Positions 1-5,536 of a stretch of 7,027 nucleotides of DNA are shown here, in pieces. Origin of the DNA: Pseudolysinimonas_A sp965653335 (lineage in GTDB: Bacteria; Actinomycetota; Actinomycetes; Actinomycetales; Microbacteriaceae). The notes beneath the pieces are model-generated. The model ran no database searches and was not told where the DNA came from. It was given only the letters and a program-made list of their open reading frames with translations. Position numbers and translations under genes: made by a program. Numbering within the stretch: position 1 is the first letter of the stretch; each line of letters starts with the position of its first letter. The stretch lies in assembly GCA_965653335.1 (NCBI GenBank), contig CBFGZU010000092.1, positions 1-7,027 on the forward strand, given 5' to 3'.

Positions 1-4
1 CCCG

Positions 5-406
5 GTGCCGGAGATCGACTGGCCCGCGCTGCGGGCCGCCGCGAACGAGGCGAAGTCGTGGTCGTACTCGCCGTACTCGCAGTTCCCGGTCGGGGCGGCG
101 GCGCTCGTCGACGACGGCCGCATCGTGCAAGGGGCGAACGTCGAGAACGCGTCGTACGGCGTCGGGTTGTGCGCCGAATGTGGACTGGTGTCGGCGCTCG
201 CGGCGTCGGGCGGCGGGCAGCTGGTCGCCTTCACGTGCGTCGACGGGCACGGCAACGTGCTCATGCCGTGCGGCCGCTGCCGCCAGTTGCTTTACGAGTT
301 CTCGGCTCCGGGGATGCTGCTCGAGACCGTGTCGGGCATCAAGACCATCGACGAAGTGCTCCCCGACGCTTTCGGTCCCCGCCAGCTTGAGGAATACCGT
401 GGTTGA
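5..406 (+). CDS. cdd: Cytidine deaminase (homotetrameric zinc type)
   Basis: The 133-residue product hydrolytically deaminates cytidine and deoxycytidine to uridine and deoxyuridine in the cytoplasm (pyrimidine salvage). The zinc site is complete: CAE at residues 56-58 supplies ligand C56 and the catalytic E58, and PCGRC at 88-92 supplies ligands C89 and C92. The NVEN stretch at 45-48 matches the ribose-binding segment, and F27-P28-V29-G30-A31 is the usual strand after the PYS turn. The length fits the short, single-domain tetrameric class. The GTG start at base 5 gives a normal N-terminus for the family, but only four bases precede it, so no ribosome binding site can be seen and a start outside the window cannot be excluded. 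The 3' end overlaps deoA by 8 bases, which implies one transcript and translational coupling. Its product deoxyuridine is a possible substrate for the next enzyme. The family call is firm; only the exact start is open. Confidence 0.95.
   Translation: MPEIDWPALRAAANEAKSWSYSPYSQFPVGAAALVDDGRIVQGANVENASYGVGLCAECGLVSALAASGGGQLVAFTCVDGHGNVLMPCGRCRQLLYEFSAPGMLLETVSGIKTIDEVLPDAFGPRQLEEYRG
389..394 (+). promoter_or_regulatory. Ribosome binding site of deoA, inside the end of cdd
   Basis: GAGGAA lies four bases before the GTG at 399 and within the last codons of cdd. It is the only purine-rich stretch near the start of the deoA reading frame and supports GTG 399 over any start further upstream in that frame. 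The spacing is a little short, which fits re-initiation by ribosomes finishing cdd. Confidence 0.6.
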
Positions 407-1691
407 GCCTTTCGACGCCGTCGACCTCATCAAGACCAAGCGGGACGGCGGCATCCTCTCGACCGTACAGATCACCTGGCTCGTCGACGCCTACACCCGC
501 GGATACGTCGCGGACGAGCAGATGTCGGCGCTTGCCATGGCGATCTTCCTCAACGGGATGTCGCCCGAGGAGATCCGCGACCTCACCCTCGCGATGATCG
601 CGACGGGGGAGACCCTCGACTTTTCGGGTCTGTCGAAGCCGACGACCGACAAGCATTCGACGGGCGGAGTCGGCGACAAGATCACCCTGCCGCTCGCGCC
701 GCTCGTGGCATCCTTCGGGGTCGCCGTGCCGCAACTTTCGGGCCGCGGGCTCGGGCACACCGGCGGCACGCTCGACAAGCTGGAGAGCATCCCAGGATGG
801 CGCGCGCGGTTGTCGAATGACGAGTTCATGCGCCAGCTCGAGGAGGTCGGCGCGGTGGTGTGCGCCGCGGGAGCCGGACTGGCCCCCGCCGACGGGAAGC
901 TCTACGCGCTGCGCGACATCACCGGAACCGTCGAAGCCATCCCGCTCATCGCGTCGAGCATCATGTCGAAGAAGATCGCGGAAGGCACGGCATCCCTCGT
1001 GCTCGACGTCAAGCACGGGTCGGGCGCGTTCATGCAAGACCCGGCGCGCTCGCGGGAGCTGGCGGAGACGATGGTGCGGCTCGGAAACGACGCCGGCACC
1101 AAGACCGTCGCGCTGCTCACCAACATGCACGTGCCGCTCGGGTTCGCGATCGGCAACGCCAACGAGGTGCGGGAATCCGTCGAGGTGCTCGCCGGGGGCG
1201 GGCCGGCGGATGTCGTTGAGCTCACCGTTGCCCTCGCGCGCGAGATGCTCGCGCTCGCCGGCCTGCCCGATGCCGACGTCGAGGCCGCGCTCGCCGATGG
1301 CCGCGCGATGGACTCCTGGCGGGCGATGATCGCGGCGCAAGGCGGCGACCCGGATGCCGCGCTGCCGACCGCCCGCGAGACGCACGTCATCACGGCCGAC
1401 CGTGACGGCATCCTCGTGAAGCAGGAGGCGCTGCCGTTCGGGATCGCCGCCTGGCGCCTCGGGGCCGGCCGCGCCCGCAAGGAAGACCCGGTGCAGCACG
1501 CCGCCGGTATCGACCTGCACGCCAAGCCCGGCGACACCGTGCGCGCCGGCCAGCCCCTCTTCACCCTCTCCGCCGACGAGCCCGCCCGCTTCGCCCGTGC
1601 CCTCGACGCCCTCGACGGGGCCTGGGCGATCGGCGATCCCGGTTCCCCCGTCGACGACGGCGGCCCCCTCATCGCCGGTCGCGTGGACTGA
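399..1691 (+). CDS. deoA: Thymidine phosphorylase
   Basis: The 430-residue enzyme phosphorolyses thymidine or deoxyuridine to the free base and 2-deoxyribose-1-phosphate. The phosphate loop KHSTGGVGDK is at residues 85-94. The family signature follows soon after, running SGRGLGHTGGTLDKLE. R172, S187 and K191 correspond to the base-binding Arg171, Ser186 and Lys190 of the E. coli enzyme. The order of domains is normal: N-terminal helical part, central alpha/beta phosphate-binding part, and a C-terminal PYNP domain that includes HAKPGDTVRAGQPLF. The frame stays open upstream to base 180, but the protein resembles the family only from GTG 399, where a ribosome binding site is present; the earlier part is the cdd gene read in another frame. 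A broader pyrimidine nucleoside phosphorylase (Pdp) is the alternative, since the two share this fold and sequence alone does not settle uridine use. The cdd overlap points to a cdd-deoA operon. Confidence 0.94.
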   Translation: MVEPFDAVDLIKTKRDGGILSTVQITWLVDAYTRGYVADEQMSALAMAIFLNGMSPEEIRDLTLAMIATGETLDFSGLSKPTTDKHSTGGVGDKITLPLAPLVASFGVAVPQLSGRGLGHTGGTLDKLESIPGWRARLSNDEFMRQLEEVGAVVCAAGAGLAPADGKLYALRDITGTVEAIPLIASSIMSKKIAEGTASLVLDVKHGSGAFMQDPARSRELAETMVRLGNDAGTKTVALLTNMHVPLGFAIGNANEVRESVEVLAGGGPADVVELTVALAREMLALAGLPDADVEAALADGRAMDSWRAMIAAQGGDPDAALPTARETHVITADRDGILVKQEALPFGIAAWRLGAGRARKEDPVQHAAGIDLHAKPGDTVRAGQPLFTLSADEPARFARALDALDGAWAIGDPGSPVDDGGPLIAGRVD

Positions 1692-1696
1692 GGGTG

Positions 1697-1706
1697 CGAC
1701 GCGTCG
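1697..1706. repeat. Perfect 10-base palindrome after deoA
   Basis: CGACGCGTCG is a perfect palindrome starting five bases after the deoA stop codon and just before the larger inverted-repeat element. It could be a dimeric regulator half-site pair or simply part of the same structured 3' region. A GC-rich genome gives such palindromes by chance fairly often, so no function is claimed. Confidence 0.35.
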
Positions 1707-1707
1707 T

Positions 1708-1788
1708 GGCATCCCGCGCAAAACTCAGGCTGGGATGACGCGGGGAGCGCGGATCGCACGGCGGGAGCCCTTCCCGCCTGAGTTCTGC
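1708..1788. repeat. Intergenic inverted-repeat element between deoA and add
   Basis: An imperfect long-range inverted repeat has arms at 1718-1730 and 1776-1788. Its core is AACTCAGGC (1722-1730) against GCCTGAGTT (1776-1784), with GCA/TGC continuing outside one mismatch. Two smaller hairpins are nested with it: CATCCC (1710-1715) with GGGATG (1732-1737), and GCGGGA (1761-1766) with TCCCGC (1772-1777). The left long arm lies in the loop of the first hairpin and the second hairpin shares two bases with the right long arm, so the foldings compete. No run of T follows, so a standard intrinsic terminator is not supported. It could be a small palindromic repeat element, a transcript-end structure for cdd-deoA, or a leader element for add. 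Confidence 0.6.
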
Positions 1789-1813
1789 ACGTCGGGACGG
1801 GCTCCGGCGCGCC

Positions 1814-1828
1814 TAGGCTGAACCAGTG
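1814..1828 (+). promoter_or_regulatory. Predicted -10 element and start of add transcript
   Basis: TAGGCT (1814-1819) fits the actinobacterial -10 pattern TANNNT. Six bases (GAACCA) separate it from the GTG at 1826, so transcription would be expected to begin at or within a base or two of that GTG. This gives either a leaderless mRNA starting at GTG 1826 or a 42-base leader if GTG 1868 is the true start. No convincing -35 hexamer is seen at the usual distance. The layout closely matches that in front of the purine nucleoside phosphorylase gene (TAGAGT, GAACGG, ATG). Confidence 0.55.
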
Positions 1829-2983
1829 ACCCTTCGACACGGCGCCGATGGCGCCTACTCAGGACAAGTGACTGACGCCGAGCGCATCCTTCCGGGCACG
1901 CGGGTTCCTCTCGGCGAACTGCCGAAGATCTCGCTGCATGACCACCTCGACGGGGGGCTGCGGGCGCAGACGATCATCGACCTCGCACCCGGGGCGGGCG
2001 TCGAGTTGCCGGCCGACACCGCTGAGTCGCTCGAAGCGTGGTTTCTCGAATCGTGCTCGTCGGGCGAACTCGTCGACTATCTGAAGACCTTCGACATCAC
2101 GATCGCCGTCATGCAGACCGCCGACAATCTCACGCGCATCGCCCGGGAGTTCGTCGAAGATCTCGCCGCCGATGGGGTCATCTACGGCGAACTCCGCTGG
2201 GCACCCGAGCAGCACCTGCAGCAAGGGCTCACCCTCGACCGTGCCGTCGAGGCGGTGCAAGCGGGCATCGACGAAGCGGTGGATGCCATCGAGGATGCCG
2301 GCGGCTGGATCCGTGCCGGGCAGCTCATCTCGGCGATGCGCCAGAACGACCGCGGCATCGAGATCGCCGAACTCGCCCTGCGCCACCGCGACGCCGGCGC
2401 CCACGGCTTCGACCTCGCCGGACCCGAGAAGGGCTTCCCGCCGTCACGCTTCGCCGCCGCGTTCGACCTGCTCGCGCGGGAAGGTTTCCCCGTGACGGTG
2501 CACGCCGGCGAAGCTGACGGACTCGAGAGCATCCGCAGCGCCCTCGTCGACGGGCATGCCCTGCGTATCGGACATGGCGTCTGCATCGCCGAGGACATCG
2601 AGCTGGAAGAGAGCGACGACGACGCGAGCTACGTCACCCTCGGCCGCCTCGCGCAGTGGATCAAGGACCGCGGCATCCCGCTCGAGACGAGCCCATCATC
2701 CAACCTGCAGACCGCCGCGTTCACCGCGTGGGGGCCCGGGATGGCGGGGCATCCGTTCGACGTGCTCTACCAGCTCGGGTTCCGGGTGACCGTCAACACC
2801 GACAACCGGCTGATGAGCGGCACCTCGCTCACCCGCGAGATCGGCCTGCTCGTGGATGCCTTCGGCTACGACGCCGACGACGTCGAACAGTTCATGGTCA
2901 ACGCGGCCGATGCGGCCTTCCTGCCGCTCGAAGACCGCGAAGACCTCATTGAACGCATCGTGACGGGGTTCGGCCGGCCCTGA
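1826..2983 (+). CDS. add: Adenosine deaminase
   Basis: The 385-residue enzyme deaminates adenosine and deoxyadenosine to inosine and deoxyinosine, the substrates of the phosphorylase encoded nearby. It is a TIM-barrel metal-dependent hydrolase. The first zinc pair is H38-x-H40 (in LHDHLDGG), HAGE at 226-229 supplies the third zinc histidine H226 and catalytic E229, the RIGHG segment supplies H250, and NTDN supplies zinc ligand D326. The residue after that aspartate is N327 where human ADA has a second Asp; I recall the same DN in other actinobacterial Add proteins. GTG 1826 is chosen because a -10-like element ends six bases before it. GTG 1868 (residue 15) is a real alternative: AGGA lies just before it, and codons 12-14 (TCA, GGA, CAA) end in A, unlike the rest of the gene. 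That start would leave a protein of 371 residues. add converges on the mutase gene with 11 bases between the stops. Confidence 0.94.
   Translation: MTLRHGADGAYSGQVTDAERILPGTRVPLGELPKISLHDHLDGGLRAQTIIDLAPGAGVELPADTAESLEAWFLESCSSGELVDYLKTFDITIAVMQTADNLTRIAREFVEDLAADGVIYGELRWAPEQHLQQGLTLDRAVEAVQAGIDEAVDAIEDAGGWIRAGQLISAMRQNDRGIEIAELALRHRDAGAHGFDLAGPEKGFPPSRFAAAFDLLAREGFPVTVHAGEADGLESIRSALVDGHALRIGHGVCIAEDIELEESDDDASYVTLGRLAQWIKDRGIPLETSPSSNLQTAAFTAWGPGMAGHPFDVLYQLGFRVTVNTDNRLMSGTSLTREIGLLVDAFGYDADDVEQFMVNAADAAFLPLEDREDLIERIVTGFGRP
1841..1855 (+). promoter_or_regulatory. GC hairpin at the 5' end of the add transcript
   Basis: GGCGCC at 1841-1846 and again at 1850-1855, separated by GAT, can form a 6-base-pair stem with a 3-base loop. 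It lies between the two candidate start codons of add. If GTG 1868 is the start, this is a leader hairpin five bases before the AGGA at 1861. If GTG 1826 is the start, it merely encodes Gly-Ala-Asp-Gly-Ala. Confidence 0.4.
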
Positions 2984-2998
2984 CGCAGCATCGGTCAG
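2980..2998. other. Convergent gene junction with weak inverted repeat
   Basis: The stop codons of add and of the mutase gene are 11 bases apart. CTGAC (2980-2984) and GTCAG (2994-2998) are inverted copies that contain both stop codons around a 9-base loop. A 5-base-pair stem without a T run is too weak to call a bidirectional terminator, so the two transcripts probably overlap at their 3' ends. Confidence 0.3.
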
Positions 2999-4641
2999 CC
3001 CAGCAGCGCGCGCATCCCGGCTTCGAGGGTCGCGACGGTGGTGGCGGCGGTGGCGCGGCGTTGGGCCGCCGAACCGTCGCGGGATGAGGCGTCGAGGTAG
3101 CACTTGAGCTTCGGCTCGGTGCCGCTCGGGCGCACGATGACGCGCGAGCCACCCGCAATACGCAGACGCAGGATGTCGCTGGCCGGGAAGCCGTCGACAC
3201 CGAGCAGGTAGTCGTCGACGCCCTCGACGGGGATGCCGCCCAGCTCGGCGGGTGGCTCCGCCCGCAAGCGGGACATCGCGCGGGAGATGTCGGCGAGGTC
3301 GGCGACCCGGATCGAGATCTGCGACGACGCGAACGCCCCGAACTCGAGCGCGAACCGGTCGAGGTGCGTCTCGAGCGTCTCGTCCGCCGCGCGCAACTCC
3401 GAGAACAGGGAGAGCACTGCGACCGCGGCCGAGATGCCGTCCTTGTCGCGCACCTTGTCGGGGTCGACGAGATACCCGAGAGCCTCCTCGTAGCCGTAGA
3501 TCAACCCGGGGACGCGCGAGATCCACTTGAAGCCCGTCAGCGTCTCGACGAATTCGAGCCCGTGAACCCGGGCGATCTCCCGCAGGGCGGGCGAACTCAC
3601 GAGCGAGCAGGCGAGGGTGCCGTGCCGGGAGGCCCGAGCTGCGCGCCAGCCGAGCAGCCAGCCGACTTCGTTGCCGGTGAGCCGCCGCCATCCGCCGCGC
3701 GTCTCCGTATCGGGAACGCCCACGGCGACGCGGTCGGCGTCGGGATCGTTCGCGATCACCAGGTCGGCGTACGACTCGCGCGCCGCCGCGAACGCCAGAT
3801 CCATCGCCCCCGGTTCCTCCGGGTTCGGAAACGCCACCGTCGGAAAGTCGGGGTCGGGGTCGGCCTGTTCCGGCACGACGACCGGTGCGGCGAACCCGGC
3901 CGCGGCGAACACCTTCTCGGCGACCTCGCGCCCGACGCCGTGCATCGCCGTGTAGACGAAACGCAGTGGTTGCAGGGCGCTCGCGACAGTTGCCGTGCGT
4001 CGCACGTACTCCTCGACGAGCGACTCGTCGGCGGTGCGCACGTCGGTCGACGTCGGATGCTCGGCGAAGGGCACCGTCGCGGCGCGCGCGATCTCGGCGG
4101 CGATCTCGCCGTCGGACGGCGGCACGATCTGCGCGCCCTCGTCGCCGCCGCCGAGATAGACCTTGTAGCCGTTGTCGTGGGCCGGGTTGTGGCTCGCGGT
4201 CACCATGATCCCGGCGGATGCCCGCAGCTCCCGCACCGCGAACGCGAGCACGGGGGTGGGCAGCGGGCGCGGCAGGATCGTCGCCGCCACCCCCGCGCCG
4301 GCGAGGATCGCGGCGCTGTCGCGCGCGAAGACCGCCGAGTTGTGACGCCCGTCGTAGCCGATGACGACCGTCGGATGCGGCTCGCGAGCGAGCAGGTAGG
4401 CCGCGAGTCCGGCGGCGGCCTGGCCCACGAGCACGCGGTTCATGCGCATCGGGCCCGCGCCGAGCTCTCCGCGCAGGCCCGCCGTGCCGAACTCGAGGCG
4501 ACCGGTGAAACGTTCGGCGAGATCATCCACGGCGGCCTGCTCGCCCGCCTCCGCGCGCGCCACGAGCGCGTCGAGTTCGGAACGCGTGACCGGGTCGGGG
4601 TCTTGCGCGATCCAGGCGCGGGCGTCGTCGAGGAGGGCCAT
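2995..4641 (-). CDS. Phospho-sugar mutase, PGM2-like; probable phosphopentomutase
   Basis: The 548-residue protein is an alpha-D-phosphohexomutase superfamily enzyme with all four sites intact: the phosphoserine loop TASHNP (148-153, S150), the metal loop NDPDADR (298-304; D299, D301, D303), the sugar-specificity loop GYEEALGY (383-390) and the phosphate-binding loop RPSGTEPK (504-511). The DNGYKVY segment after the serine loop and the GFKWI segment (370-374) are those I recall from the PGM2 subgroup, whose human member is a phosphopentomutase. Family annotation in mycobacteria is phosphomannomutase (PmmB). Lying four bases after the purine nucleoside phosphorylase gene, with no convincing ribosome binding site of its own, it is probably translationally coupled to it. 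I infer interconversion of (deoxy)ribose-1-phosphate and -5-phosphate; glucose- or mannose-phosphate activity remains possible. The ATG at 4641 gives a normal N-terminus. The superfamily is certain, the substrate is not. Confidence 0.92.
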   Translation of the reverse strand: MALLDDARAWIAQDPDPVTRSELDALVARAEAGEQAAVDDLAERFTGRLEFGTAGLRGELGAGPMRMNRVLVGQAAAGLAAYLLAREPHPTVVIGYDGRHNSAVFARDSAAILAGAGVAATILPRPLPTPVLAFAVRELRASAGIMVTASHNPAHDNGYKVYLGGGDEGAQIVPPSDGEIAAEIARAATVPFAEHPTSTDVRTADESLVEEYVRRTATVASALQPLRFVYTAMHGVGREVAEKVFAAAGFAAPVVVPEQADPDPDFPTVAFPNPEEPGAMDLAFAAARESYADLVIANDPDADRVAVGVPDTETRGGWRRLTGNEVGWLLGWRAARASRHGTLACSLVSSPALREIARVHGLEFVETLTGFKWISRVPGLIYGYEEALGYLVDPDKVRDKDGISAAVAVLSLFSELRAADETLETHLDRFALEFGAFASSQISIRVADLADISRAMSRLRAEPPAELGGIPVEGVDDYLLGVDGFPASDILRLRIAGGSRVIVRPSGTEPKLKCYLDASSRDGSAAQRRATAATTVATLEAGMRALLG

Positions 4642-4645
4642 GGGA

Positions 4646-5476
4646 CTACAGTGCCGCCACGACCCGGGCGAGCAGCCCGGAGATCACCGGCTCGGCATCC
4701 TGGCCGGCTCGCAGCACCTCGGCGTGACTGAGCGGCTCGGGCGAGATGCCGGCCGCGAGGTTGGTGATGAGGGAAAAACCCAGCACCTCCATCCCCGCTT
4801 CGCGCGCCGCGATCGCTTCGAGCGCCGTCGACATCCCGACGATGTGGCCACCGACCGCTTTCACCATCTGCACCTCGGCGGGCGTCTCGTAGTGCGGGCC
4901 GCGGAACTGCGTGTAGACGCCTTCGTCGAGGTCGGGCTGCACGCGACGGGCCACCTCGCGCAAGCGTGCCGCGTAAAGGTCGGTCAGGTCGACGAACGTC
5001 GCGCCTTCGAGCGGGGAGTCGGCGGTGAGGTTGATGTGGTCGCTGATGAGCACAGGCGTGCCGGGTGCCCAGTGCTCCTTGATTCCCCCGGCGCCGTTGG
5101 TGAGCACCATGACGGATGCCCCCGCCGCCGCCGCGGTGCGCACCGCGTGAACGACCCGGCGCACGCCGTGACCTTCGTAGTAGTGCGTCCGTGCGCCCAT
5201 GACGAGAGCGTGCCGCCCGTCGGCGAGACGGATGCTGCGGATCGTTCCGACGTGCCCGACCACGGCGGGCTTGCCGAACCCGACGATCTCGGTCGCCGGC
5301 ACCGTCGCCACGGTCTCGCCGAGCAGATCCGCCGCTTTCGCCCACCCGCTGCCGAGGGTGAGCGCGATGTCGTGCCGCGCGACCCCGGTGGCTTCGGCGA
5401 GCTGGGCGGCGGCATCCTTCGCGATCGCGAACGGATCCGCCGCGGGGTCGTCGAGGGGGTTGGCTGCGTTACCCAT
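4646..5476 (-). CDS. punA: Purine nucleoside phosphorylase (trimeric, class I)
   Basis: The 276-residue enzyme splits inosine, guanosine and their deoxy forms with phosphate into base and (deoxy)ribose-1-phosphate. Features of the trimeric family are present in order: phosphate-binding LGSGW (41-45), H75 in VGHVG, RTHYYEG (96-102, matching the Arg-x-His phosphate site of the human enzyme), TNGAG (126-130), FRGPHYE with E197 (base contact), M215 in GMS (ribose contact), N239 in SLITN, and H251 in LSHAEV. The Glu-Asn pair is the one known to favour 6-oxopurines, so adenosine would first have to pass through Add. Length and motifs exclude the hexameric DeoD type, although actinobacterial orthologs are sometimes labelled deoD. 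No strong ribosome binding site precedes the ATG; instead a -10-like TAGAGT ends six bases upstream, which suggests leaderless translation. The gene leads a two-gene unit with the phospho-sugar mutase and diverges from lpdA. Confidence 0.95.
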   Translation of the reverse strand: MGNAANPLDDPAADPFAIAKDAAAQLAEATGVARHDIALTLGSGWAKAADLLGETVATVPATEIVGFGKPAVVGHVGTIRSIRLADGRHALVMGARTHYYEGHGVRRVVHAVRTAAAAGASVMVLTNGAGGIKEHWAPGTPVLISDHINLTADSPLEGATFVDLTDLYAARLREVARRVQPDLDEGVYTQFRGPHYETPAEVQMVKAVGGHIVGMSTALEAIAAREAGMEVLGFSLITNLAAGISPEPLSHAEVLRAGQDAEPVISGLLARVVAAL

Positions 5477-5488
5477 CCGTTCACTCTA
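5474..5488 (-). promoter_or_regulatory. Predicted -10 element of the punA-mutase operon
   Basis: Read on the minus strand, TAGAGT (5488-5483) is followed by GAACGG and then the ATG at 5476. The six-base gap puts the expected transcription start at or next to the A of the ATG, a leaderless layout that is common in actinobacteria. No clear -35 hexamer is seen. The 60-base gap must also hold whatever drives lpdA in the other direction, so the two promoters are likely to overlap; on the + strand the same CTAG gives only a poor -10 match (TAGGAC). Confidence 0.55.
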
Positions 5489-5522
5489 GGACGGCGCTCG
5501 TGCCGCAGCCCGCTCGTTCCTT

Positions 5523-5529
5523 GAGAGGA
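5523..5529 (+). promoter_or_regulatory. Ribosome binding site of lpdA
   Basis: GAGAGGA lies seven bases before the ATG at 5537, a normal spacing. It fixes that ATG as the start; the nearer ATG at 5529 is out of frame. In contrast to its divergent neighbour, lpdA is therefore expected to have a leader. Confidence 0.65.
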
Positions 5530-5536
5530 TGGGAAC

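Noticed and set aside
180..398. N-terminal extension of the deoA frame upstream to base 180
   Set aside because: This part is the cdd sequence read in another frame, is rich in Arg, Ser and Cys, and is not part of the family; GTG 399 has a ribosome binding site and gives the normal N-terminus.
339..1721. Long open frame (460 codons) on the minus strand across deoA
   Set aside because: It is low-complexity in Arg, Gly and Asp, matches no family I know, and lies opposite a fully supported thymidine phosphorylase. Such shadows are expected in a GC-rich genome.
1761..1790. Intrinsic terminator after deoA
   Set aside because: GCGGGA/TCCCGC could fold, but the following bases (CTGAGTTCTGC) have no T run, so I list the region only as an inverted-repeat element.
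1597..1821. Small gene in the deoA-add gap (74-codon frame)
   Set aside because: It begins inside deoA in another frame, has no ribosome binding site or family features, and crosses the inverted-repeat element.
1692..1825. Purine riboswitch or other known riboswitch before add
   Set aside because: I see no purine aptamer core or other conserved aptamer sequence; only simple inverted repeats are present.
2972..2979. GGCCGGCC palindrome near the end of add
   Set aside because: It lies in coding sequence for Gly-Arg-Pro and is an expected word in a GC-rich genome.
3364..4731. Long open frame (455 codons) on the plus strand across the mutase gene
   Set aside because: It is antisense to a protein with all four mutase catalytic loops and has the Arg- and Gly-rich composition of a GC shadow frame.
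4440..5345. Minus-strand frame of 301 codons spanning the punA-mutase junction
   Set aside because: It is out of frame with both well-supported genes on the same strand and is Arg-rich without recognisable motifs; no sign of a fusion or frameshift.
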